DNA from: Pseudomonadota bacterium
Lineage (GTDB): Bacteria; Pseudomonadota; Gammaproteobacteria; Xanthomonadales; Xanthomonadaceae
Reading direction: 5' to 3'
Length of the DNA: 19,300 bases
Assembly: GCA_023394655.1 (NCBI GenBank)
Contig: JAEXAG010000030.1
Coordinates: 1-19,300, forward strand
The position numbers and the translations under genes are program-made. The notes beneath the pieces were generated by a model. It was not told the origin of the DNA and did no database searches. It worked only from the letters and a program-made list of their open reading frames with translations. Each line of letters starts with the position of its first letter. Within the stretch, counting starts at the first letter, position 1. Shown piece after piece: positions 1-7,278 of the stretch.

Positions 1-5
1 GTTCC

Positions 6-1787
6 ATGCGTACCCATTTCTGTGGCCTGGTCGACGAATCGCTGGTCGGCCAGACCGTGACCCTCTGCGGCTGGGCCGACGTCGCCCGCAACCTCGGCGG
101 CGTCTGCTTCATCGACCTGCGCGACCATGAGGGCATCGTCCAGGTCGTGGCCGAGCCTTCGGATGCGGCCGGCAATGCCGAGGTCGTGGCGATGGCCGAG
201 AAGCTGGGCTACGAGGACTGCCTGCGCATCACCGGGACCGTGCGCCGCCGCCATTCGGTGAACGCGAAGATCCGCACCGGCCAGGTGGAAGTGGTGGCCG
301 AGGCGATCGAGGTGCTGAACAAGGCGGAGCCGCTGCCGTTCCACCACCACGAGAACCCCGGGGAGGAGACGCGGCTGAAGTTCCGCTACCTCGACCTGCG
401 CCATCCGCAGATGCAGCGCCGCATGCGCACGCGTACGAAGCTGGTCAGCGCGCTGCGGCACTGGCTGGACGCGCGCGGCTTCCAGGACATCGAGACCCCG
501 ATCCTGACCAAGGCCACGCCCGAGGGTGCGCGCGACTTCCTGGTGCCCGCGCGCATGCATCCGGGCGAGTTCTACGCCCTGCCGCAGTCGCCACAGCTGT
601 TCAAGCAGATCCTGATGATGGCCGGCTTCGACCGCTACTACCAGATTGCGCGCTGCTTCCGCGACGAGGCCCTGCGCGCCGACCGCCAGCTGGAGTTCAC
701 CCAGCTCGACATGGAGTTCGCCTGGGTCGAGGAACGCGACGTGCAGGATACCGTGGAGGACATGGTGCGCCACGTCTTCCGCGAAGTGGTCGGCGTGGAG
801 CTGGACGCGCCGTTCCCGCGCATGACCTGGGCCGAGGCGATGCGCCGCTACGGCTCCGACAAGCCGGACCTGCGCATCGCGATGGAGTTCGCCGACATCG
901 CCGGGATCGTCCGCGGCTGCGGTTTCAAGGTGTTCGCCGACGTGGCCGACAGCGCCGATGGCCGGGTGATCGCGCTGCGAGCACCGGGTGGTGCGTCGCT
1001 GTCGCGCAAGCAGATCGACGAGTTAGGCGAATACGCCAAGAAGTTCGGCGCCAAGGGCCTGGCGTGGATGAAGGTGGAGGACATCGCCAAGGGCCGCGAC
1101 GGCATCAGCTCGCCGATCGCCAAGTTCCTCGATGACGAGACGTTGGCCGGCATCCTCAACGCCGCCGGCGCGCAATCCGGCGACGCCATTTTCTTCGGTG
1201 CCGCAGATAGCCGCACCGCCAGCGATTTCATGGGCGCGCTGCGCCTGAAGCTCGGCAAGGACCTCGGGCTGGTCGAGGACGGCTGGAAGCCGCTGTGGGT
1301 CACCGATTTCCCGATGTTCGAGTGGGACGCCGAAGCCGGGCGCCACGTCGCCCTGCATCATCCGTTCACCGCGCCGGCGGTCGATTCCATCGACGAGCTG
1401 CGTGCCAACGCCGGCACCGCGGTCAGCCGCGGCTACGACATGGTGCTCAACGGCAACGAGATCGGCGGCGGCTCGATCCGCATCCACCGCCCGGCGATGC
1501 AGAGCGCGGTGTTCGACCTGCTCGGCATCGGCGAGGAGGAGCAACGCGCCAAGTTCGGCTTCCTGCTGGACGCGCTGAAATACGGCGCCCCGCCGCACGG
1601 CGGCATCGCCTTCGGCATCGACCGCATCGCCGCGCTGATGGCCGGCAGCGAGTCCATCCGCGACGTCATCGCCTTCCCCAAGACCACTTCCGCCCAATGC
1701 CTGATGACCGGCGCGCCGTCGCCGATCGACGATGCGCAGCTGGCCGAGGTGCATGTGCAGGTGCGGGAAGGCGATGCGCCATGCTGA
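6..1787 (+). CDS. aspS: Aspartyl-tRNA synthetase (bacterial-type AspRS)
   Basis: This cytosolic class II synthetase charges tRNA-Asp with aspartate. The 593-residue length matches the bacterial type (E. coli about 590). The N-terminal anticodon-binding OB fold begins MRTHFCGLVDESLVGQTVTLCGW. The catalytic core shows the flipping-loop region TPEGARDFLVP, ALPQSPQLFKQ, motif 2 in RCFRDEALRADRQLEFTQLD, and motif 3 near the C-terminus as GIAFGIDR. The bacterial insertion (GAD) domain fits between motifs 2 and 3. In the anticodon domain the sequence is RNLGG, with Leu where, as I recall, E. coli discriminating AspRS also has Leu (RDLGS) and the non-discriminating Pseudomonas enzyme has His (RDHGG). 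This hints at an Asp-only enzyme. The ATG lies only 5 bases into the window, so its ribosome binding site and promoter are not visible. The stop overlaps the next gene by 7 bases, suggesting cotranscription. Confidence 0.97.
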   Translation: MRTHFCGLVDESLVGQTVTLCGWADVARNLGGVCFIDLRDHEGIVQVVAEPSDAAGNAEVVAMAEKLGYEDCLRITGTVRRRHSVNAKIRTGQVEVVAEAIEVLNKAEPLPFHHHENPGEETRLKFRYLDLRHPQMQRRMRTRTKLVSALRHWLDARGFQDIETPILTKATPEGARDFLVPARMHPGEFYALPQSPQLFKQILMMAGFDRYYQIARCFRDEALRADRQLEFTQLDMEFAWVEERDVQDTVEDMVRHVFREVVGVELDAPFPRMTWAEAMRRYGSDKPDLRIAMEFADIAGIVRGCGFKVFADVADSADGRVIALRAPGGASLSRKQIDELGEYAKKFGAKGLAWMKVEDIAKGRDGISSPIAKFLDDETLAGILNAAGAQSGDAIFFGAADSRTASDFMGALRLKLGKDLGLVEDGWKPLWVTDFPMFEWDAEAGRHVALHHPFTAPAVDSIDELRANAGTAVSRGYDMVLNGNEIGGGSIRIHRPAMQSAVFDLLGIGEEEQRAKFGFLLDALKYGAPPHGGIAFGIDRIAALMAGSESIRDVIAFPKTTSAQCLMTGAPSPIDDAQLAEVHVQVREGDAPC

Positions 1788-2296
1788 TCCGCCGCGCCAC
1801 CACCGCCGATGCCGAAGCCCTGTCGCGCATCTCGCGCGAGACCTTCACCGAGACCTTCGGCCATCTCTACGCGCCGGCGGACCTGGCCTGGCATCTGGAT
1901 TTTTCCTATGCCGCGGACAAGTACGTCGATGCGCTGGAAGAGCAGGGCTGTGCGGCATGGTTGCTTGAGGACGATGCCGGCGCGGTGCAGGGCTATGCCT
2001 TCGTCGGCCCGTGCGGGCTGCCGCACGAGGACGTGCGCTCCAGTGACCTGGAGCTGAAGCGCCTGTACCTGCTCCAGGCGGTGCAGAACCGGGGCTGGGG
2101 CGCGAAACTGTTCGACGAGGCCACGCGCTGGATGCTGGCCAACGGCCCGGCCGCCCTGTGGGTCGGGGTGTGGAGTGAAAACCTCGGCGCGCAGCGTTTC
2201 TACGCGCGCCACGGCTACGCCAAGGTGGGCGAATACCTGTATCCGGTCGGCGAGGCGCGGGATCTGGAATTCATCCTGCGCCGGGACGTCGGCTGA
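1781..2296 (+). CDS. GNAT-family N-acetyltransferase
   Basis: This 171-residue protein is a single-domain GCN5-related acetyltransferase, a family that moves an acetyl group from acetyl-CoA to an amine. It opens MLIRRATTADAEALSRISRE, the usual GNAT beta1-alpha1 start. The pyrophosphate-binding motif A is L-x-R-L-Y-L followed by QNRGWGAKLFDEA (residues about 102-114), fitting Q-x-x-G-x-G. The motif B region is GVWSENLGAQRFYARHGYAKVGEY, typical of RimI/YhbS-like members. The substrate cannot be told from sequence. The start ATG is inside the last codons of aspS (7-base overlap), so translation is probably coupled. The same reading frame stays open far upstream through aspS, but GNAT homology begins at this ATG. 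The next gene starts 32 bases downstream on the same strand. Confidence 0.9.
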   Translation: MLIRRATTADAEALSRISRETFTETFGHLYAPADLAWHLDFSYAADKYVDALEEQGCAAWLLEDDAGAVQGYAFVGPCGLPHEDVRSSDLELKRLYLLQAVQNRGWGAKLFDEATRWMLANGPAALWVGVWSENLGAQRFYARHGYAKVGEYLYPVGEARDLEFILRRDVG

Positions 2297-2328
2297 AGCG
2301 CGTCGGCGCACGAGCGGAAAGACTCGAC

Positions 2329-2994
2329 ATGGCAAGCCCATCACCGCCATCGGTCCTCGTGCTCCACGGACTGTGGATGCACGCGCCGTCGATGGCGTGG
2401 TTCGCGCGCCGACTGCGCTTCGCCGGCTACGACGCGCGCACGCTCGGCTATTTCAGCGTGATGGAGGACACCGACCGCGCGGTGGCCCGCATCCGTGCGG
2501 CGCTGCGTGCACGGCCCGGCGCTCACGTCGTCGCCCACAGCATGGGCGGCCTGCTGGCCCTGCGCGCCATCGAAGGACTGCCATCGGGCAGCGTCGGGCG
2601 CGTGGTGTGCCTCGGCACGCCGCTGGCCGGCAGCGCCGCCGCCAAGGGATTCAGCCGCCGCGTCCGCGGTGGCCGGCGGATGATCGGCCGCCATCTCGAC
2701 CTGCTGCTGCAAGGCTGCGGTCAGCTGCCGAGCGCGCTGGAAGTGGGCGAGATCGCCGGGTGCAGGCCGTTGGGCCTCGGCCGGGTCATCGCCGATCTGG
2801 ATGGCCCGAACGATGGCACGGTCGCGCTGGCCGAAACCCGCGTGCCGGGGTTGCGCGACCACCTCGTCATCGACAGCAGCCACGGCGGACTGATGTTTTC
2901 GCCGGAGGCCGTGCGCCAGAGCGTGCATTTCCTGCGCGAAGGCGGCTTCGACCACGGCGACGAAGCAGCCAGCCAGCCGCGCGCCATCGCGTAA
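2329..2994 (+). CDS. Alpha/beta hydrolase (lipase/esterase-like)
   Basis: This 221-residue protein is a small alpha/beta hydrolase. Near the N-terminus is VLVLHGLW, the strand and oxyanion loop with the HG motif. The nucleophile elbow AHSMGG places the catalytic Ser at about residue 71. GTPLAGS follows, a strand commonly seen in triacylglycerol-lipase and PGAP1-like enzymes. The probable acid is Asp162 in GPNDGTV and the probable base His185 in SSHGGLMF. No signal peptide is visible, so a cytoplasmic esterase is likely; the substrate is unknown. It lies between the GNAT gene (32-base gap) and yebC (36-base gap), probably in the same transcription unit. The ribosome binding site is weak (GGAAAG about 9 bases before the ATG). 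The fold assignment is firm, the exact activity is not. Confidence 0.87.
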   Translation: MASPSPPSVLVLHGLWMHAPSMAWFARRLRFAGYDARTLGYFSVMEDTDRAVARIRAALRARPGAHVVAHSMGGLLALRAIEGLPSGSVGRVVCLGTPLAGSAAAKGFSRRVRGGRRMIGRHLDLLLQGCGQLPSALEVGEIAGCRPLGLGRVIADLDGPNDGTVALAETRVPGLRDHLVIDSSHGGLMFSPEAVRQSVHFLREGGFDHGDEAASQPRAIA

Positions 2995-2997
2995 AAT
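2992..2997 (+). promoter_or_regulatory. Possible -10 element upstream of yebC
   Basis: TAAAAT overlaps the stop codon of the hydrolase gene and lies 33 bases before the yebC ATG. It resembles a sigma-70 -10 box (5 of 6 to TATAAT). No convincing -35 is found 16-18 bases upstream. It may give yebC-ruvC their own transcript in addition to readthrough. Confidence 0.3.
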
Positions 2998-3030
2998 CGG
3001 AGCCTTCCCGGTTACTGACGGTTATCCCCC

Positions 3031-3747
3031 ATGGGTCGTGGTCCCTCGATCGAAGCCCGCAAGAATGCGGTCGATGCCCAGCGCGGCAAGATTTTCACCA
3101 AGATCATCCGCGAGATTTCCGTCGCCGCGCGCGCCGGTGGCGGTGATCCCGGGGGGAATCCGCGGCTGCGCAGCGCGATCGACAAGGGGCTCTCGGTCAA
3201 CATGAGCAAGGATGTCATCGAGCGCGCCATCAAGAAGGCCACCGGCGAGCTGGAAGGCGTGGAGTACGAGGAAATCCGCTACGAAGGCTATGCGCCCGGC
3301 GGCGTCGCGGTGATCGTCGATTGCCTGACCGACAACCGCGTGCGCACCGTCGCCGACGTCCGCCATGCGTTCGGCAAGTTCGGCGGCAACATGGGCACCG
3401 AAGGTTCGGTCGCCTTCATGTTCCGCAAGCAGGGCATCCTGAGCTACGACACCGGCGCCGACGAGGACGCGATCACCGAGGCCGCGATCGAAGCCGGCGC
3501 CGAGGACGTGGCGGTGTACGACGATGGCGCCATCGACGTGATCACCGCGCCCGACGACTACCCCGAGGTCAAGGCGGCGATGGAGGCGGCGCAACTCGCG
3601 CCCGGCTTCGCCGAAGTCACCTGGCGCGCCGAGAACGACATCGCGGTGTCCGGAGAAGAGGCCGAGAAGCTGCGCAAGCTGCTGGCCTGGCTGTCCGACA
3701 TGGACGACGTGCAGGCGGTGTATTCCAACGGCGAGATGGCGGATTGA
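3031..3747 (+). CDS. yebC: YebC/PmpR-family protein
   Basis: This 238-residue protein has the full YebC/PmpR length. Members were long described as DNA-binding regulators, and recent work links the family to relief of ribosome stalling; which role applies here cannot be read from the sequence. Family signatures are RGKIFTKIIREIS near residue 20, GGDPGGNPRLRSAIDKG, NMSKDVIERAIKKATGE, YEGYAPGGVAVIVDCLTDN, and GNMGTEGSVAFMF. The extreme N-terminus is MGRGPSIEARKNA instead of the usual MAGHSKWANIKHRK. I recall this variant from xanthomonad YebC proteins, which helps place the organism. The ATG has no clear Shine-Dalgarno. Its TGA overlaps the TTG start of ruvC, an association found in many gammaproteobacteria. 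Confidence 0.95.
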   Translation: MGRGPSIEARKNAVDAQRGKIFTKIIREISVAARAGGGDPGGNPRLRSAIDKGLSVNMSKDVIERAIKKATGELEGVEYEEIRYEGYAPGGVAVIVDCLTDNRVRTVADVRHAFGKFGGNMGTEGSVAFMFRKQGILSYDTGADEDAITEAAIEAGAEDVAVYDDGAIDVITAPDDYPEVKAAMEAAQLAPGFAEVTWRAENDIAVSGEEAEKLRKLLAWLSDMDDVQAVYSNGEMAD

Positions 3748-4274
3748 CGCACGCGCGCTTCCGCATCCTCGGCATCGATCCGGGCTCGCAGCGCACCGGC
3801 ATCGGCATCATCGATGTCGCGCCGGACGGGCGCATGGCCCATGTCCACAGCCAGCCGCTGGTGTTGCTGGCGGCCGAGAATTTCCCGCAACGCCTGCGCC
3901 TGCTGCTGGATGGCCTGTGGGCGCTGATCGAAGAACATCGTCCCGACGAGGTGGCCATCGAGGAAGTCTTCCTGTCGAAGAACCCGATGAGTGCGCTGAA
4001 GCTCGGGCAGGCGCGTGGCGCGGCGATGGCCGCCTGCGTGGCCCGCGACCTGAAGGTGGCGGACTACGCCGCGCGCGAGATCAAGCTGGCACTGGTCGGC
4101 AAGGGCAGTGCCGACAAGACGCAGGTGCAGCACATGGTCGGCATCCTGCTGAATCTCAAGGGCAAGCTGCAGGCCGATGCCGCCGACGCGCTGGCGGTGG
4201 CCATCACCCATGCCCACGTCCGCGCCAGTGCCGCGCGCCTCGGCGTGGGCACGCGGCAGGCCTGGGGGCGCTGA
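3744..4274 (+). CDS. ruvC: Holliday junction endonuclease RuvC
   Basis: RuvC is the nuclease that cuts Holliday junctions symmetrically once RuvAB has branch-migrated them. The 176-residue product is close to the E. coli length (173). The four catalytic acids of the RNase H-like fold are visible: Asp12 in LGIDPGSQRTG, Glu73 in VAIEEVF, and Asp145 and Asp148 in QADAADALAVAITH. FLSKNPMSALKLGQARGAA is also a family hallmark. The start is a TTG at the yebC stop (TTGA overlap). The first ATG in frame (base 3834) falls after the first catalytic Asp, so TTG is required. Translation is therefore probably coupled to yebC. The opposite-strand peptidase gene faces it and separates it from ruvA. Confidence 0.95.
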   Translation: MTHARFRILGIDPGSQRTGIGIIDVAPDGRMAHVHSQPLVLLAAENFPQRLRLLLDGLWALIEEHRPDEVAIEEVFLSKNPMSALKLGQARGAAMAACVARDLKVADYAAREIKLALVGKGSADKTQVQHMVGILLNLKGKLQADAADALAVAITHAHVRASAARLGVGTRQAWGR

Positions 4275-4298
4275 GACAACTGCCGGGGCGGAAAGGGC

Positions 4299-4320
4299 GG
4301 GGCGGAATCGCCGCCGCCCC
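4299..4320. terminator. GC-rich hairpin between convergent ruvC and S9 peptidase genes
   Basis: GGGGCGG (4299-4305) can pair with CCGCCCC (4314-4320) across an 8-base loop, in the 61-base gap between two convergent genes. No T-run follows on either strand, so intrinsic termination is only a possibility suggested by position. Confidence 0.3.
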
Positions 4321-4335
4321 GTCGCCCGGCCATTC

Positions 4336-6381
4336 TTACTTGCGGATCACCTGCTCGTGGCCTTGCAGCGCCTGCTGCAGCCCGGGCACGCCCTCGGCGC
4401 CCACCGGCACGCTGATGCTGGAGCCGCTGAAATCACCACCGATCGGTTCGGCGCGTCCGCCGAGGCATTGCTGCAGGAAGCCCTCGGTCACCGCATTGAA
4501 GGCCTTGGCGTTTTCCGGGCGGGAAAAGCCGTGGCCTTCGTCGGGGAAAAGCACGTAGGTCACCGGGATGCGGTTGGCCTGCATCGCCGTGACGATCTGG
4601 TCGGATTCGGCCTGCTTGACCCGCGGGTCGTTGGCCCCCTGGCCGATCAGGAGCGGCCGCTGGATGCGTGCCGCATGGGTCAAGGGCGAGCGCTCGACCA
4701 GCCAGGCGCGGCCTTGGGCGGTGTCCGGATCGCCCATGCGCCGGACCAGCTGGGCGCGGAAGCTGGCCCAGTACGGTGGCACCGTGGCCAGCAAGGTCTG
4801 GAGGTTGGACGGCCCGACGATGTCCACGCCGCAGGCGAAGGTCTCGGGGGTGAAGGTCAGGCCCGCCAGCGTGGCGTACCCGCCGTAGCTGCCGCCCATG
4901 ATCGCCACCTTGTCCGGCGTGGTCACGCCTTGCGCCACGGCCCAGTCCACCGCATCGATCAGGTCGTCGTGCATCTTCGCGCCCCACTCGCCGTCGCCGG
5001 CATTGGTGAAGGCCTTGCCGAAGCCGGTGGAGCCGCGGAAGTTCACGCTCAGCACGGCATAGCCGCGATTCGCCAGCCACTGGTGATAGCCGTTGTAGCC
5101 GTAGCCATCGCGCGCCCACGGGCCACCATGCACCACAAGCACCATCGGCACCTTCCTGTCCGCGCGGCCGTCGCCATCGGCATCGGCCGACTTCGGCAGG
5201 GTGAGGTAGCTGACCAGCGTCTTGCCATCGCGGCTGGTGATTTCCTGCGGCCACATCGGCACCAGCGGCTTGCCGTCCAGCGCCGGGCGGGTCGAGAACA
5301 GGCGGGTGAGTTCGCCGCCGCCGCGGCCATCGCGGTCGTAGCGGTAATACACCGCCGGGGATTCGGCGGCACCGTAGGCGACCACCCAGGTGCGGTCGTT
5401 CAGGGTGCGGGATGCCACGCTGCTCTGGCCCGGGCCGATGCCTTTCAGGCGCTCCAGGTCGGCGGCGATGGCCGGGTCCAGCGCGCTCCACTGGTGGCGC
5501 AGGTAGTTCACCGCCACCGCCTGCACTTGGCCGGTACGCGGGTCGGACATCGCGTCGCCCACGTCGGCGCGGGCATCCTCGTGTAGCAGGGTGCGCTGGC
5601 CGCTGGCCAGGTCGATGGCATACAGGCCCGAGGTGTCGCGGTTGCGGGAATCGCGCATGTACAGCGTGCGCCCGTCGGTGGTCAGGCCGGCGGGCGCGGT
5701 GCCCATGCTGTCCTCGAAGGGGATGTCGTCGGATTTCTCCCAGGCCTCGCCGACGCGACGCAGCACGTCCACGCCGCCGTCCGGGCGTGCGCGCGATGCA
5801 TAGCGAAGCCGGTAATCGGCATCGGCCATGTAGCCGGCGATCTGCTGGTCGTTCTTTTCCACCCGCGTTCGCGCGCCCGTGGCCAGATCGACGCGATACA
5901 GATCGTGCCATTGCGCGTCGCGGTCGTTCATGCCGACCAGGATGGTGCCCGGATGGCGATGGCTGACGCCGACCACCTGCGCGGTGGTTTTCGGGTAGGG
6001 CGTCAGGTCGCGGGCCTTGCCGATCGTCAGATCGAGCGCGTACAGGTGGAAGTCCTCGTCGCCGCCCGAGTCGCGCAGGTAGAGCAGGGTGTCGGGACGG
6101 TAGGACCAGAAGTACGCGCGGATGCCGCGGGCCTTGTCATCGGTCACCGCGCGTGCGGCGGACGGGTTGTCGGCCGGGGCGACCCAGACGTTCATGACGC
6201 CATCGACGGCGGCAGTCCAGCTCAGGTATTTGCCATCGGGACTGACCTGCACGCCGGCGCGGTCGGGGTTGCCGAACAAGGCGTCGCGCGGGATGAGTTC
6301 CGGCTCGGCGGCGCTTGCCGCGGGAAGGGCGTGGGCAATGGCCACGGTCAGCGAAGCCAGCATCAGGGCGGTACGTTTCAT
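4336..6381 (-). CDS. Secreted S9-family peptidase (prolyl oligopeptidase/acylaminoacyl-peptidase type)
   Basis: This 681-residue serine peptidase is predicted to be exported. It has a Sec signal peptide (MKRTALMLASLTVAIAHALP then AASA, cleavage near residue 24). An N-terminal beta-propeller-like region follows (about 30-400) with repeats such as VSPDGKYLSW and LTTDGRTLYM. The C-terminal alpha/beta hydrolase domain (about 410-640) carries VHGGPWARDGYGYN, Ser498 in GGSYGGY, Asp585 in GANDPRVK and His617 in DEGHGFSRPEN. Residues 399-409 (ADADGDGRADR) resemble a calcium-binding loop at the domain junction. The start is placed by the GGAGGA box 5 bases upstream; an ATG two codons earlier lies on top of that box, and the longer open frame has no signal peptide. 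S9 members cut short peptides, so periplasmic peptide processing is likely. It is divergent from ruvA and convergent with ruvC. Confidence 0.93.
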   Translation of the reverse strand: MKRTALMLASLTVAIAHALPAASAAEPELIPRDALFGNPDRAGVQVSPDGKYLSWTAAVDGVMNVWVAPADNPSAARAVTDDKARGIRAYFWSYRPDTLLYLRDSGGDEDFHLYALDLTIGKARDLTPYPKTTAQVVGVSHRHPGTILVGMNDRDAQWHDLYRVDLATGARTRVEKNDQQIAGYMADADYRLRYASRARPDGGVDVLRRVGEAWEKSDDIPFEDSMGTAPAGLTTDGRTLYMRDSRNRDTSGLYAIDLASGQRTLLHEDARADVGDAMSDPRTGQVQAVAVNYLRHQWSALDPAIAADLERLKGIGPGQSSVASRTLNDRTWVVAYGAAESPAVYYRYDRDGRGGGELTRLFSTRPALDGKPLVPMWPQEITSRDGKTLVSYLTLPKSADADGDGRADRKVPMVLVVHGGPWARDGYGYNGYHQWLANRGYAVLSVNFRGSTGFGKAFTNAGDGEWGAKMHDDLIDAVDWAVAQGVTTPDKVAIMGGSYGGYATLAGLTFTPETFACGVDIVGPSNLQTLLATVPPYWASFRAQLVRRMGDPDTAQGRAWLVERSPLTHAARIQRPLLIGQGANDPRVKQAESDQIVTAMQANRIPVTYVLFPDEGHGFSRPENAKAFNAVTEGFLQQCLGGRAEPIGGDFSGSSISVPVGAEGVPGLQQALQGHEQVIRK

Positions 6382-6386
6382 CGACA

Positions 6387-6392
6387 TCCTCC
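6387..6392 (-). promoter_or_regulatory. Ribosome binding site that fixes the S9 peptidase start
   Basis: GGAGGA on the minus strand ends 5 bases before the ATG at 6381. The alternative ATG at 6387 touches this box with no spacing, so it is unlikely to be used. Confidence 0.7.
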
Positions 6393-6617
6393 GACAGCGA
6401 GCGGGTTTCCGGGTGTTCCCGGCCGATGCTAGCGTGATCGCGCCCGGCGAAGGCGATGTTCCGGACGAGCGGTTCCGCCGCCCGGGACGGGTGTGGCGCT
6501 TGCTAATGCGGGTGGGCGCGTCATCATCTCCGCTCGGACGCGGGCTTCGATGCCCGCGCTGGTGCCGCGCGGGTTCGGGACGCGGCGTTTCCGCCATACA
6601 TCGGGGTTGAAGGCAAC
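6393..6617. other. Divergent intergenic region between S9 peptidase gene and ruvA
   Basis: This stretch of about 225 bases must hold both divergent promoters. On the minus strand TAGCAT (6431-6426) could be a -10 box for the peptidase gene, giving a leader of about 40 bases; no clear -35 is seen. On the plus strand only a weak CATACA (6595-6600) precedes ruvA. A perfect 7-bp hairpin, CGCGGGC (6539-6545) with GCCCGCG (6552-6558) and a 6-base loop, sits in the middle; its role is unknown. No credible small gene is present. Confidence 0.4.
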
Positions 6618-7202
6618 ATGATCGGAAGACTCAAGGGACAGCTCATCCACAAGCAGCCGCCGTGGCTGGTGGTGGACGTGCAGGGCGTCGGCTACGAGCT
6701 GGAGGTGCCGATGAGCACCTTCTACGACCTGCCGGAGCTCGGCCAGCCGGTCTTCCTGTTCACCCATTACGCGCAGAAGGAAGACAGCGTTTCGCTCTAC
6801 GGCTTCCTCACCGAGGCCGAGCGCCGCCTGTTCCGCGACGTGCAGCGGGTCAGCGGGATCGGCGCGAAGATCGCGCTCGCGATCCTGTCCGGGGTTTCCG
6901 TGGACGAGTTCGCGCGGATGGTGCAGGCCTCCGACGTGGCCGCGCTCACCCGCATCCCGGGCATCGGCAAGAAGACCGCGGAGCGCATCGTCGTCGAGTT
7001 GCGCGATCGCGCGGAGGCGCTGGCCGGCGACAGCGCGCCGGCGACGGGCCAGCCGCGCGATGCGCTGTCCGAGGCGATCATCGCCCTGCAGCAGCTCGGC
7101 TACAAACCCGCCGAAGCCGAACGCATGGCCAAGAAGGCCGCGGCGGAGGGCGACGGGCCGGAGGCGATCATCCGCAAGGCGCTGCAATCGGCCCTGAAAT
7201 GA
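6618..7202 (+). CDS. ruvA: Holliday junction branch-migration protein RuvA
   Basis: RuvA tetramers bind four-way junctions and load the RuvB motors. The 194-residue protein begins MIGRLKGQLIHKQPPWLVVD, the typical OB-fold domain I. Domain II holds two helix-hairpin-helix motifs, VSGIGAKIALAIL (about 78-90) and IPGIGKKTAERIV (about 113-125). A linker rich in Ala, Gly and Pro (about 133-147) leads to the RuvB-binding domain III (about 148-194), with GYKPAEAERMAKKA. The start is supported by AAGG 5 bases before the ATG. RuvC is upstream beyond the reverse-strand peptidase gene, and RuvB is downstream beyond kup, so the usual ruvCAB order is kept but twice interrupted. Confidence 0.97.
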   Translation: MIGRLKGQLIHKQPPWLVVDVQGVGYELEVPMSTFYDLPELGQPVFLFTHYAQKEDSVSLYGFLTEAERRLFRDVQRVSGIGAKIALAILSGVSVDEFARMVQASDVAALTRIPGIGKKTAERIVVELRDRAEALAGDSAPATGQPRDALSEAIIALQQLGYKPAEAERMAKKAAAEGDGPEAIIRKALQSALK

Positions 7203-7278
7203 AGCCCGCGCGGCCGGCGCTGCAGGGTCGGCGCGATAGGACTACCATTCGCGCCTTGGCAGGCCCCTGGCGGTATCC

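Noticed and set aside
4177..5586. Plus-strand open frame of about 469 codons
   Set aside because: It runs from the end of ruvC into the antisense of the S9 peptidase gene and has no start signal or domain.
6539..6558. 7-bp hairpin upstream of ruvA considered as a terminator
   Set aside because: It lies between divergent promoters, with no gene ending into it and no T-run, so termination is not supported.
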